From positions 1-32,729 of the forward strand of contig CAYPMK010000015.1 of NCBI GenBank assembly GCA_964411885.1: a stretch of DNA of 32,729 nt, given 5' to 3'. Below are positions 7,596 through 16,195 of the stretch, in pieces; the stretch's first letter is position 1, and each line of letters opens with the position of its first letter. The DNA comes from JAKLHL01 sp964411885. Its GTDB lineage: Bacteria; Bdellovibrionota; JAFGOL01. The translations under genes and the position numbers were made by a program. The notes beneath the pieces were generated by a model. The model was not told where the DNA came from and made no database searches. It saw nothing but the letters and a program-made list of their open reading frames with translations.

Positions 7596-8681
7596 ATGGC
7601 TTATAGGGTTTTAGTTATTAATCCGGGTTCTACCTCTACCAAAATTGCTATTTACGAGGGAGAAACAGAAGCGGTAAGAATGACGTTAAAACATAGTGAG
7701 GCAGAATTATCTAGGTATGCCACCACGGCAGACCAACACGAATATAGAGAAACTTTTGTTCTTAAGTTCCTTGAAGAGAATAATATTTCTTTAAATTCAA
7801 TAAATGCAGTTGTGGGTAGAGGAGGTTTGTTAAATCCTTTAGCTGGTGGAACTTATAATGTTAACGACGAGATGTGTGTGTTCCTGAAGGCCGCAAAAAG
7901 AGGAGAACATGCCTCAAATCTTGGAGCCATGATAGCAAAATCGATCGCTGATAGAATAGAGGTTCCTTCTTTCATAGTAGATCCAGTCGTTGTTGATGAG
8001 CTTTCTGTAGAAGCTCGTTATGCAGGACATCCACTGTTCGAGAGAATATCCATATTCCACGCTTTGAACCAAAAAGCCGTGGCTCGTTTGTGTGCATCAA
8101 AGATTGGGAAGAGATATGAAGATTGTAATTTTATTGTTGCACATATCGGTGGAGGCATAAGCATAGGAGCACATTCAAGAGGTAAAATAATAGATGTTAA
8201 TAATGCTTTAGACGGAGATGGTCCTTTTTCTGCAGAAAGGTCTGGAGGATTACCAACAGGACAATTAGTTGAAGTTTGTTTTAGTGGTAAATATACAAAG
8301 CAAGATGTTAAAAAGATGTTAAAGGGTAAAGGCGGTGTGGTTGCTTACCTTGGTACAAACGACATGATAGAAGTTGAAAAAAGAATAGATAACAAAGATG
8401 CAAAAGCCTTAGAGGTTTTTAATGCTATGTGCTATCAAATATCAAAGGACATAGGTGCTTGTGCCTCTGTGCTTGACGGGGCAGTTGATAGAGTTATCAT
8501 AACTGGCGGTGTAGCAAATGATAAGAGGCTTGTTGATTACATAAGCAAGAAAGTATCTTTTATAGCGCCAATAGAAGTTTACCCAGGGGAAGAAGAAATG
8601 AGACCTCTTGCACTTGGTGCATTAAGGGTGCTTAATGGAGAAGAAAAAGCTAAAGAATATGTATTCACAAAGGAGAATTGA
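7596..8681 (+). CDS. buk: butyrate kinase (branched-chain acyl kinase)
   Basis: A 361-residue acetate/butyrate kinase-family enzyme of the ASKHA fold, with the usual Buk length. It has the N-terminal phosphate loop 'INPGSTSTKIAIY', 'VVGRGGLLNPLAGGTYNV', the central 'VAHIGGGISIGAHSRGKIIDVNNALDGDGPFSAERSGGLP' and the late 'VIITGGVAND'. It transfers phosphate from acyl phosphate to ADP, making ATP and a short-chain acid. AAAAGGAGG precedes the ATG. It is followed 3 nt later by phosphate butyryltransferase, its usual partner, and preceded by the oxidoreductase genes. 2-Methylpropanoate is as plausible a product as butyrate. Confidence 0.95.
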   Translation: MAYRVLVINPGSTSTKIAIYEGETEAVRMTLKHSEAELSRYATTADQHEYRETFVLKFLEENNISLNSINAVVGRGGLLNPLAGGTYNVNDEMCVFLKAAKRGEHASNLGAMIAKSIADRIEVPSFIVDPVVVDELSVEARYAGHPLFERISIFHALNQKAVARLCASKIGKRYEDCNFIVAHIGGGISIGAHSRGKIIDVNNALDGDGPFSAERSGGLPTGQLVEVCFSGKYTKQDVKKMLKGKGGVVAYLGTNDMIEVEKRIDNKDAKALEVFNAMCYQISKDIGACASVLDGAVDRVIITGGVANDKRLVDYISKKVSFIAPIEVYPGEEEMRPLALGALRVLNGEEKAKEYVFTKEN

Positions 8682-8684
8682 TTT

Positions 8685-9617
8685 ATGGAAATGACTGTTT
8701 CTAATTTTGATGAACTAATCCAGCAAGTAAAACAAAAGAATGTTAAAGAAGGTGGAAAAAAGAAAGTTGCCGTGATGTGTGCAGATGACGAAGAAGTTTT
8801 GGCTGCATTAGTTGAAGCAAGAGATAGTGGTGTTGCTGATTCTTTCTTGGTAGGTAACAAAGAAAGAATATTAAAAGTAGCTCAAGAATCAAAGCTTGAT
8901 ATATCTAATATGGAAATAATAGATGAAAGCGAAATTGCCAAGATAGGTGAAATATGCACAGATCTTGTTAATAGTGGCAAGGCTTCTGTAATGATGAAAG
9001 GGCTTGTAGCAACTTCAGATTATATGAGAGCTGTTTTGAATAAAGAAAAGGGCTTGAGATCTGGAAAACTTTTGAGCCACGTAGCTGTTTTTGATCTTCC
9101 AACATATCATAAATTTTTAGCGGTAACGGATGCTGCAGTAACTGTGAGACCTAATATAGATGAAAAAGCTGGCCTTATAAGTAATGCCGCAGATGTAATG
9201 AGAAAACTTGGCGTTAGAAAACCAAAAGTAGCTGCTATCTGCGCCGTAGAAACTGTTAATCCAGAAAAAATGCCAGCAACTGTTGATGCACAAAAATTAT
9301 CTGAAATGGCTAAGGCTGGAAAATTGGGAGATGTTTTTGTAGATGGACCTTTTGCTCTTGATGTTGCAGTATCTAAACATGCAGCAAAAGTAAAAAAACT
9401 CGACTATATGGATGTGCCGGGTGATGCAGATGTCATTATGGCAGACGATATAGAAAGTGGGAACATGATATATAAATGCCTTTGTAACTTTGGACAGGGA
9501 CGCTCTGCGGCTATAGTTGCTGGAGCTAAGGCGCCACTAGTTTTGACATCAAGATCAGACACACATGAATCAAAATATCTTTCAATAGTTCTTGCTATAG
9601 CTACTAGCGGTAATTGA
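8685..9617 (+). CDS. ptb: phosphate butyryltransferase
   Basis: A 310-residue member of the phosphate acetyl/butyryltransferase family. Recognisable parts are 'KKVAVMCADDEEVLAALVEARDSGVAD' (~25-51), 'GKASVMMKGLVATSDYMRAVLNKEKGLR' (~97-124), and the C-terminal 'VDGPFALDVAVSKHAA' with 'VIMADDIESGNMIYKCL' and 'ARGP-like' substitutes. It converts acyl-CoA plus phosphate into acyl phosphate for the adjacent kinase. GGAG lies upstream of the ATG. The order oxidoreductase, kinase, transferase gives one conserved energy-yielding module in the cytoplasm. Confidence 0.94.
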   Translation: MEMTVSNFDELIQQVKQKNVKEGGKKKVAVMCADDEEVLAALVEARDSGVADSFLVGNKERILKVAQESKLDISNMEIIDESEIAKIGEICTDLVNSGKASVMMKGLVATSDYMRAVLNKEKGLRSGKLLSHVAVFDLPTYHKFLAVTDAAVTVRPNIDEKAGLISNAADVMRKLGVRKPKVAAICAVETVNPEKMPATVDAQKLSEMAKAGKLGDVFVDGPFALDVAVSKHAAKVKKLDYMDVPGDADVIMADDIESGNMIYKCLCNFGQGRSAAIVAGAKAPLVLTSRSDTHESKYLSIVLAIATSGN

Positions 9618-9626
9618 TAGGAGCAA

Positions 9627-10244
9627 ATGGAACATATACTAGAGATATTTAATTCTGGTACGGGCGCGATACAGATATACGGTATTATAATTCTGTTACT
9701 TTTTGCAGGAGCATTTGGTTTTCCTTTTCCAGAGGATGCTGTGTTTCTTTCTGTTGGTTATGTCGCCTATAAAGGTGTAGTTGATCCTTTAACTGCAGGA
9801 ATAATAGGTTATATAGTGGTACTTAGTAGTGATTCTGTAGTTTATTTTTTAGGTAACAAACTTGGTAAAAAGGTTTGTAACCTTCCATTATTAAGAACGA
9901 TAATAACACCTGAAGCGATACAAAAGGGGAGTGTGCTACTTAAAAAAAATGGTCCTAGATTCGTTTTTATAAGTAAGTTCATTGTTGGATTAAGATATAC
10001 GGTGTTCTTTGTTTCAGGAATGATGAGAATAGGTTTTAAAAGATTCCTTATATTTGACGCCTTGGCTTCTGCAGTAACTGTTAGCACCCTTGTTTCTTTG
10101 GCGTATTTCAATGGTCACAGAGTCGATTCGATCTTTTTACATGTCAAAAATATTGAATACTACATCCTCTATATAGCTATTGCTGTAGTTCTTTTTTTTG
10201 TGTTCAGATATTATTTTATTAAGAATAAAAAAGGGGCTATTTAA
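9627..10244 (+). CDS. DedA/SNARE-associated family membrane protein
   Basis: A 205-residue integral membrane protein of the DedA (VTT) superfamily. The early 'AGAFGFPFPEDAVFLSVGYVAYKG' (~28-51) matches the family's F/P-x-P-E-x-x-x-x motif. The later 'FISKFIVGLRYTVFFVSGMMRIGFKRFLIFDALASAV' (~111-147) matches the conserved R-x-x-x-x-x-x-G-x-x-x-M-x-x-x-x-F motif. Five or so hydrophobic segments end in the basic tail 'RYYFIKNKKGAI'. DedA proteins are linked to lipid-carrier flipping and membrane homeostasis. It begins 9 nt after ptb and its stop directly abuts the next ATG, so it is in the same operon; no metabolic link to acid formation is evident. Confidence 0.88.
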   Translation: MEHILEIFNSGTGAIQIYGIIILLLFAGAFGFPFPEDAVFLSVGYVAYKGVVDPLTAGIIGYIVVLSSDSVVYFLGNKLGKKVCNLPLLRTIITPEAIQKGSVLLKKNGPRFVFISKFIVGLRYTVFFVSGMMRIGFKRFLIFDALASAVTVSTLVSLAYFNGHRVDSIFLHVKNIEYYILYIAIAVVLFFVFRYYFIKNKKGAI

Positions 10245-11777
10245 ATGGATGTTTTGATCAACAACGCCATTATCTATGATCCAGATGAAAAGAAAAGTTT
10301 TCTTGGAGGAGCCGCTATTATTGGATCTAGAATAGCAGAAGTATATTCTGAACATTCTAATGTGCCTATAGATAGATTTGATAGAGTAATAGACGCAAAA
10401 GCCAAATATTTGTTACCGGGTTTTTTTGATGTACATAGTAGAGGTGATCTTGCAATGGTGTCAGACGGTGCAAGGTTATCAGCTTTGGCACAAGGAGTTC
10501 TTGTAGAAGTCATAGGGCAAGATGGTTTTTCTGTGGCACCTATAAGCTCAAAGAACTACATGTTACACGGAGAATATGTTGCATGTAGTCTTGGTAATCC
10601 TCAATTAAGATGGAAGTGGGAAACTGTTTTTGAATATTTGGACCTTATTCACGGAAAGAACAATACGAACGTTATATTCTATGCTCCACATGGCACCATG
10701 AGGTTAGAATCGTCGCTGAATCCAAAACTTAATTCAGAGGGTGTAACTGCTTTAAAATATTCACTAGAGAAAGCCATGGACGATGGTGCTAGTGGGATGT
10801 CTGTTTCTGTTAGCCAATCACCTTCTAAAGATGGTTGGTATGATAATTTTGAAATGGATACGTTGCTTGCAGTTCTAAAGAAAAAAAAGGGTATTCTTTG
10901 TGTAGATCTAGAGGACTCATTAGACGTACGAAAGGATATAGATAGAGCTACTACGTTATGTAAAAATAATAATGTAAGATTACATCTAAGCGGAATACTG
11001 GAACATGATCCTGCAAAATATATGGAGCTAGTATCTTTACTGAACAAGAAAAGCAAAGATATACCGATGCTGTTAGATATATCTCCTTACAACAATAGAC
11101 TTATAAGGTTGAAAGAACTCTTACCCCATGAATTTAGAACCATGTCTCCAGAAGAGATAAGGATAAAACTTAAAGATCCGATTGGCTCTAAGGTGATATT
11201 GGAACATATAAATGTAAATGAAAGATATATGGAAAAAATAAGGCTCGTTAATACAACTAATAAAGAGATGAAAAAACACGAGAGCCACCTCTTAGAAGAC
11301 ATCTCAAAAGAACGTAACGAGAATATTTATGAAGTATTTTTGCATTTCCTTACTTTTGATATAGAGAGTACTATTTTTGAATACGAGGCTGTAAATAGAT
11401 CTGTTCTTGACTATGCTTTTGAACATGATTTTGTTCTTCCAGCAACAGCAGGTTGTATGCAAGGAAGATATACTCCAGATATCTTTGGTGCAATAACCAG
11501 ATATATAAGTAATTATTCTGGCAAAGATCCGTCTAAAGTGGTTGAGAAGCTGTCTTCTTATCCGGCAAGATTCTATGGCATAAAATGGGGGATCAAGAAA
11601 GGTGTAAAGGCCAACTTGGTGCTATTGGATATAGATAAAGTTTTTAGTGGATCTGATTTTATGAATCCAAGAGTCCTTTCTGAAGGCGTTGATTATGCAA
11701 TGGTTAACGGAAAGATAATCTGGGAAAAAGGCAAAGTTACAGGCTCTAAAAATGGTGATGTTATAAGCTGGGCTTGA
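10245..11777 (+). CDS. D-aminoacylase-like amidohydrolase-fold protein lacking usual metal ligands
   Basis: A 510-residue protein that follows the N-acyl-D-amino-acid deacylase family from end to end. It has 'DVLINNAIIYDP', 'AKAKYLLPGFFDVHSRGDL', 'GVLVEVIGQDGFSVAPI', 'YAPHGTMRLES', and the closing 'LSSYPARFYGIKWGIKKGVKANLVLLDIDKV' beta-sandwich. However, positions that bind zinc in active members look lost: H-x-H is 'HSR'; the Cys of GNCG is Asp in 'GQDG', a change seen in some relatives; the H-x-R strand reads 'VDLED'; the SHH/SHL strand reads 'HLSGIL'; and the SDG aspartate is replaced in 'ATAGCMQG'. No frameshift or stop is seen. It may be a pseudoenzyme or have a different chemistry. It abuts dedA with no gap. 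Confidence 0.8.
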   Translation: MDVLINNAIIYDPDEKKSFLGGAAIIGSRIAEVYSEHSNVPIDRFDRVIDAKAKYLLPGFFDVHSRGDLAMVSDGARLSALAQGVLVEVIGQDGFSVAPISSKNYMLHGEYVACSLGNPQLRWKWETVFEYLDLIHGKNNTNVIFYAPHGTMRLESSLNPKLNSEGVTALKYSLEKAMDDGASGMSVSVSQSPSKDGWYDNFEMDTLLAVLKKKKGILCVDLEDSLDVRKDIDRATTLCKNNNVRLHLSGILEHDPAKYMELVSLLNKKSKDIPMLLDISPYNNRLIRLKELLPHEFRTMSPEEIRIKLKDPIGSKVILEHINVNERYMEKIRLVNTTNKEMKKHESHLLEDISKERNENIYEVFLHFLTFDIESTIFEYEAVNRSVLDYAFEHDFVLPATAGCMQGRYTPDIFGAITRYISNYSGKDPSKVVEKLSSYPARFYGIKWGIKKGVKANLVLLDIDKVFSGSDFMNPRVLSEGVDYAMVNGKIIWEKGKVTGSKNGDVISWA

Positions 11778-12653
11778 TCATCTAAGATCAGAAAGTTCTT
11801 CTTTCATTTTATTTATTATTCTTTCTTCCAACTGTCTGGCTCTTTCTTTTGATATTCCATATCTATTTGCTATTTCTTGTAGTGTTAAAGGTGTTTCACT
11901 TAGTAATCTTTCTTTTAATATTGTCCTTTCTTTTTCATTTAAGGTTTTTGCTATTTTGTTAAGTCGTGTCATTAGTTCTGCTCTTTCTTGTGATTCTTCA
12001 ACTATTATGTCTGGTCTTTTTGAGTTATCTGCCAAGGTGTCTTGTATGCTGAATCCGTTGTCGTCGTTGATTGGTTGCTCTAACGATACTTCTGAATCAC
12101 CCATAAGTCTTGAGCTCATTTCTATAACATCTTTTTCTTTTACATTAAGGTTCTTGCTTAGAGTGTCTGGTATTGCAAGCAATCCTTGATTTTCTAACTT
12201 TTTTTGTTCTTGTAACAAATTATAGAACAGCCTCTTTTGAGCTTGTGTAGTGCCTATCTTTACTAACCTAAAATTATCGATCAGGAACTTTAATATGTAA
12301 GATCTTATCCACCAAGAAGCATAGTAAGAAAGTTTCGCGCCCTTAGAAGAGTCATACATGCTGATAGCTTTCATTAATCCAATATTACCTTCTTGTATAA
12401 GGTCCATTATGTTTTGATACATGCTCTTATATTCAAGTGCTATTTTTACTACTAATCGTAAATTAGATAATACCAATAGCTTTGCAGCCTCTATATCACC
12501 TTCTGTCATCTTTTTAACGAGCGTTTCCTCTTCTTCTTTATCAAGAAGACTATATTTTGATATTTCATTAAGGTAGAGCCTTAATGGGTCACTTGCTACA
12601 GGGAAACTTTTTTGAGCTACTAAGCCTTTTTTTGTATGATCAGTTTTTTTCAT
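11778..12653 (-). CDS. rpoH: RpoH-like sigma-70 family factor
   Basis: A 291-residue sigma factor without the long 1.1 region. Region 1.2 is 'DPLRLYLNEISKYSLLD'; region 2 is 'SNLRLVVKIALEYKSMYQNIMDLIQEGNIGLMKAISMYDSSKGAKLSYYASWWIRSYILKFL'; region 4 ends 'LTLQEIANRYGISKERARQLEERIINKMKEEL'. The segment 'RLVKIGTTQAQKRLFYNL' matches the RpoH box, so a heat-shock-type or delta-proteobacterial RpoH-like sigma is the best call, and a general alternative sigma is the other option. Its start lies 14 nt inside lgt, indicating translational coupling. The stop directly abuts the convergent amidohydrolase stop, leaving no intergenic terminator. Confidence 0.85.
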   Translation of the reverse strand: MKKTDHTKKGLVAQKSFPVASDPLRLYLNEISKYSLLDKEEEETLVKKMTEGDIEAAKLLVLSNLRLVVKIALEYKSMYQNIMDLIQEGNIGLMKAISMYDSSKGAKLSYYASWWIRSYILKFLIDNFRLVKIGTTQAQKRLFYNLLQEQKKLENQGLLAIPDTLSKNLNVKEKDVIEMSSRLMGDSEVSLEQPINDDNGFSIQDTLADNSKRPDIIVEESQERAELMTRLNKIAKTLNEKERTILKERLLSETPLTLQEIANRYGISKERARQLEERIINKMKEELSDLR

Positions 12654-13425
12654 TTTTCCTAATAGAGATATATTTTATTATATATATTGTAAGGCATACC
12701 AAGAAAATACATATGCTGATAGCTTGACTCGTACTTATTATACCGTCTATGACAAAGCCACGAATGCTATCACCTCTGAATATTTCTACTATAGACCTTC
12801 CTAAAGGATATGTTAGTCCATATATCAGTAGCAACTGTCCGTTGAATTTTTTATGCCTTGATACTTTGTAAAGTATCAAGAACGTTATTAGATTAACTAG
12901 AGCTTGATATAACTGGGTTGGATGTAGTGGTATCCCTAGTGGTCTTGTTATGCTTTCTGGATTGTTTATAGATATCCCCCATGGTACATCTGTTGGTACC
13001 CCATGACAACATCCCGCAAGGAAACATCCAAGTCTTCCAAAAACCTGTCCTAACGCTACATAGACTATTAAAAAGTCTGCTACTTGTATAAATGGTATTT
13101 TGTTCTTTCTAGCAAATATCCATACGGTTAGAACACCGCCTATTAACCCACCGTAAAAAGTTACTCCTCCATCCCAAAAGTAAAAGACTTCTAATGGGTG
13201 TTCCAAAAAATATAAGGGGCGTTCTACTATGGCGTGGAACAGCCTTGCACCAAAGGCTCCAGCAAGTATTATCCACGGGAACAAGGAGGCAAGTTTTTCT
13301 TCTGGTATATTAAACCTTTTTGCATCCTTTTGAGCTAAAAACATAGCCAAAAGGAAGCCGGTTGCAAGCATTAGCCCATAGCCGTATACAGGGATTGGTC
13401 CTATATGGAAAAGTATTGGACACAT
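12640..13425 (-). CDS. lgt: prolipoprotein diacylglyceryl transferase
   Basis: A 261-residue, seven-segment inner-membrane enzyme that transfers diacylglycerol from phosphatidylglycerol to the lipobox cysteine of prolipoproteins. It has 'GYGLMLATGFLLA', 'GARLFHAI', 'GGVTFYGGLIGG' and the signature 'GQVFGRLGCFLAGCCHG', followed by 'LHPTQLYQAL' and 'RSIVEIFRGD'. The arginines of GRLGCF and RGD correspond to the essential pair of E. coli Lgt. The histidine of HGGLIG is tyrosine here (FYGGLIGG), as in many non-enterobacterial homologues. GGAGG precedes the ATG. Likely clients in this window are BamD, Pal, the CpoB-like protein and PilQ. It is the first gene of a pair with rpoH. Confidence 0.96.
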   Translation of the reverse strand: MCPILFHIGPIPVYGYGLMLATGFLLAMFLAQKDAKRFNIPEEKLASLFPWIILAGAFGARLFHAIVERPLYFLEHPLEVFYFWDGGVTFYGGLIGGVLTVWIFARKNKIPFIQVADFLIVYVALGQVFGRLGCFLAGCCHGVPTDVPWGISINNPESITRPLGIPLHPTQLYQALVNLITFLILYKVSRHKKFNGQLLLIYGLTYPLGRSIVEIFRGDSIRGFVIDGIISTSQAISICIFLVCLTIYIIKYISIRKNEKN

Positions 13426-13444
13426 GATTTGGTAGCCTCCATAA

Positions 13445-13472
13445 TTGATTTAAAACGTCATTTGTGTATAAC
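13445..13472 (+). promoter_or_regulatory. candidate promoter of asnS
   Basis: TTGATT (13445-13450), a 16-nt spacer and TATAAC (13467-13472) form a plausible sigma70 promoter about 50 nt ahead of the TTG start of asnS. A DnaA-box-like 9-mer (TTATACACA on the minus strand, 13471-13463) overlaps the -10. A single such 9-mer is expected by chance in this much AT-rich DNA. Confidence 0.5.
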
Positions 13473-13523
13473 ATAAGATTCTAGTTTTTTGAACAATACA
13501 AAGTATGAATGGAGGTTAATCAT

Positions 13524-14813
13524 TTGAAGTGGGTTTATATAAAAGACCTAAAAGGATATTTAGGACAGGATGTCGTCGTTAAAGGCTGGGTATATAATTT
13601 AAGGGTAAGTAAGAACATTAAATTCATAATAGTTAGGGATGGTACAGGATTGCTTCAGTCTGTAGTTGTTAAAGCAGAGGTTTCAGAGGAACTGTTCAAC
13701 TCTATAGAAGAGCTTACACAAGAGGCTTCTTTAGAGATAAATGGTACCGTAAAGGATTGTGAAAGGGCTCCCGGAGGAGTGGAACTTGCCGTTAAAGGGT
13801 TCAAGCTTGTAGGCAAGAGTATAGATTATCCGATAACACCCAAAGAACATGGCACGCCGTTCTTGATGGAGAATAGACACCTTTGGCTTAGATCGAAAAA
13901 ACAACACGCAATAATGAGAGTAAGAGCAAGAACAATAAAAGCTATGCGTGATTATCTTGATTCAAATGGTTTTCTTGGACTAGAAAGTCCTATACTTTCT
14001 GCGAGTTCTTGTGAAGGTACTTCTACTCTATTTGCCTGTGAATATTTTGGAGAAATGGCGTATCTTTCACAAAGTGGACAACTATACGCAGAAGCTACAG
14101 CGATGGCACATGGAAAGGTATATACCTTTGGTCCTACTTTTAGAGCAGAAAAGTCAAAGACAAGAAGACATCTTACAGAGTTCTGGATGTTAGAGCCTGA
14201 AATGGCTTATTATGATCTTGATATGAACATGGACCTTATAGAGAATTTTGTTTCATACGTTGTGCAAACGGTTTTAAAAGAATGCAAAGATGATTTGATT
14301 GTATTAGAGAGGGATACAAGTTCTTTAGAGAGAGTAAAGGCCCCTTTCCCAAGAATAAGCTATAGCGAGGCTGCAGATATATTAGAAAAAGAATGTCCAG
14401 ACTTTATAAGAGGAGAGGACTTTGGTGCAGCTCATGAAACAGCTATATCTCAACGCTATGATAGACCAGTTTTCGTGTATGATTTTCCAAAGGTTATAAA
14501 AGGTTTCTATTTTAAAGAAAGTAAAGACCCTAATTTTGTAAGAGGCTGTGACCTTTTAGCTCCAGAAGGTTTTGGAGAGATAGTTGGTGGTGGTCAAAGA
14601 GAAGATGATGTAAATAAACTTTTGGAAGGAATAGAACATCATGGTCTTAATCAGGATGATTATAAATGGTATCTCGATCTTAGACGCTATGGTACTGTGC
14701 CTCACTCAGGATTCGGCATAGGTGTTGAAAGAACTGTTGGATGGATCTGTGGCGTACATCACATAAGAGAAACGATACCTTTCCCAAGGACCATAAATAA
14801 TTTAAGACCGTAA
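13524..14813 (+). CDS. asnS: asparaginyl-tRNA synthetase
   Basis: A class II synthetase of 429 residues that charges tRNA-Asn. The N-terminal OB fold starts 'VVVKGWVYNLRVSKNIKFIIVRDGTG'. The catalytic domain has 'FLGLESPILSASSCEGTSTLF', motif 2 'TFGPTFRAEKSKTRRHLTEFWMLEPEMAY' and motif 3 'GFGIGVERTVGWICGVHHIRETIPFPR'. The R-x-x-x-T-R-R-H-L-x-E-F pattern with 'EPE' favours AsnRS over AspRS. An in-frame ATG at 13509 contains the GGAGG in its own codons, so the TTG at 13524, 8 nt after that GGAGG, is the better start. Having AsnRS suggests direct Asn-tRNA formation and not only the amidotransferase route. Confidence 0.93.
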   Translation: MKWVYIKDLKGYLGQDVVVKGWVYNLRVSKNIKFIIVRDGTGLLQSVVVKAEVSEELFNSIEELTQEASLEINGTVKDCERAPGGVELAVKGFKLVGKSIDYPITPKEHGTPFLMENRHLWLRSKKQHAIMRVRARTIKAMRDYLDSNGFLGLESPILSASSCEGTSTLFACEYFGEMAYLSQSGQLYAEATAMAHGKVYTFGPTFRAEKSKTRRHLTEFWMLEPEMAYYDLDMNMDLIENFVSYVVQTVLKECKDDLIVLERDTSSLERVKAPFPRISYSEAADILEKECPDFIRGEDFGAAHETAISQRYDRPVFVYDFPKVIKGFYFKESKDPNFVRGCDLLAPEGFGEIVGGGQREDDVNKLLEGIEHHGLNQDDYKWYLDLRRYGTVPHSGFGIGVERTVGWICGVHHIRETIPFPRTINNLRP

Positions 14814-14834
14814 TAAAATAGAATAAGGAATAAA

Positions 14835-16172
14835 ATGAAAGTATCAATTATGAACCTTGGCTGTCCTAAGAACCAGAAGGATGGCGAACAGGCTCTTTCG
14901 TGTTTTGTTAAACAAGGTTTTGAATATGAAAAAGATCCAAAAAGAGCTGATGTAATAATAGTTAATACCTGTAGTTTTATAGACGATGCAAAAAAAGAGA
15001 GCATAGCTGTCATACTTGAATGTGCAAGCATCAAGAACAAGGTAAAAGGTACGGCAAAAAAGAAAGTTCTTCTAGTGATGGGTTGTTTAAGTCAAAGATA
15101 TCCAGAAGAACTTATGAAAGAGATACCAGAGGCTGATGTCATACTTGGTACAGGTAATATAAACCAAGCTTATGATCTGTATATTGAATTCATGAATAAT
15201 AAAAAGAGATTGATCAATGTTTGCTCCCCAGGTTTTATACAGACAGATAATTCATACATAAAGGCTCTCAAAGATTCTGCTTACATGCCAGAAACTCAAA
15301 CTTCTAGTTCATATGTAAAAGTTGCAGAAGGATGTTCTAACAGATGCACCTATTGTGTAATACCGTCGATAAGAGGGACTGCTGTTTATAGACCTAAGGA
15401 CAATGTCTTAGAAGAAATAAAAGCTTTAAAGAGGGCTGGTGTTAAAGAAACTATTCTTATAGCCCAAGACCTTAGCTCTAATAAAAAATATCTAAAAGAT
15501 CTGCTGAAAGGCATTTGTTCTATAAAAGCAAGTGAAAGACCAGAGTGGGTCAGACTTATGTATTGTAATCCTTGGGGTGTAGATAGTGAGCTTATATCCA
15601 TTATAAAGAACGAAGAGTGTATCGTTAAATATATAGACATGCCTATTCAACACATAAGTGATACCGTTTTAAAAAGAATGGGAAGAGCTAGCAATGCCGC
15701 ATCCATATATAAAAAATTAGACCAGCTTAAAAATTCAGGGATAGCTATAAGAAGTACCGTAATGACCGGTTTCCCCGGAGAAAAAGCTAGTGATTTTAAC
15801 GAATTAAAAAAACTTGTTAAGGCCTCTTATTTTCATTGGTTGGGGATATTTGTATATTCCCCTCAAGAGGGTACCCCCTCTTATAGTATGAAAGGACAGC
15901 TTGCTTATAACATTGCAACAGAACGCAGAAATGAACTTGACACTATGCAATTTGATATTACAAGCTCTTTTAATGAAACTTATTTAGGCAAAACCTTAAA
16001 GGTTTTGTTGTGTGGTAAAGAGGACAGAAGTAAAATAGGTCGTATCTTTTCACAAGCGCCTAGTGTAGATGGTTTGGTAAGGATAACAGGTAGCCTAAAG
16101 AAAGATGGTGGTTTTGTTAATGTACTTATAACAGACAACTTGGGTTACGATATAAAAGGGAAGATAGTTTAA
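14835..16172 (+). CDS. rimO: ribosomal protein S12 methylthiotransferase
   Basis: A 445-residue radical SAM enzyme that adds a methylthio group to an aspartate of ribosomal protein S12. The N-terminal UPF0004 domain begins 'MKVSIMNLGCPKNQKDGEQAL' and has further cluster cysteines in 'VNTCSFIDDAKKES' and 'VMGCLSQRY'. The radical SAM motif is 'CSNRCTYCVIPSIRG'. 'WVRLMYCNPWGVDSELISII' and 'YIDMPIQHISDTVLKRMGR' fit RimO better than MiaB, with LGCPKN the typical RimO start. The C-terminal ~65 residues form the TRAM RNA-binding domain. AAGGA lies before the ATG. It follows asnS by 21 nt and precedes the basic/acidic protein by 23 nt, consistent with co-transcription. Confidence 0.94.
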   Translation: MKVSIMNLGCPKNQKDGEQALSCFVKQGFEYEKDPKRADVIIVNTCSFIDDAKKESIAVILECASIKNKVKGTAKKKVLLVMGCLSQRYPEELMKEIPEADVILGTGNINQAYDLYIEFMNNKKRLINVCSPGFIQTDNSYIKALKDSAYMPETQTSSSYVKVAEGCSNRCTYCVIPSIRGTAVYRPKDNVLEEIKALKRAGVKETILIAQDLSSNKKYLKDLLKGICSIKASERPEWVRLMYCNPWGVDSELISIIKNEECIVKYIDMPIQHISDTVLKRMGRASNAASIYKKLDQLKNSGIAIRSTVMTGFPGEKASDFNELKKLVKASYFHWLGIFVYSPQEGTPSYSMKGQLAYNIATERRNELDTMQFDITSSFNETYLGKTLKVLLCGKEDRSKIGRIFSQAPSVDGLVRITGSLKKDGGFVNVLITDNLGYDIKGKIV

Positions 16173-16195
16173 AATATATAGAGGAGGACTTGATA

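Noticed and set aside
8579..8860. Antisense frames opposite buk, ptb, pilM, tkt and other genes
   Set aside because: They have no ribosome-binding sites or recognisable domains and their composition mirrors the real genes.
13463..13471. A DnaA-box consensus 9-mer (TTATACACA) at the asnS/lgt intergenic region
   Set aside because: One or more such 9-mers are expected by chance on two strands of a 33-kb AT-rich window, and no cluster or origin-like features surround it. It is mentioned only under the promoter.
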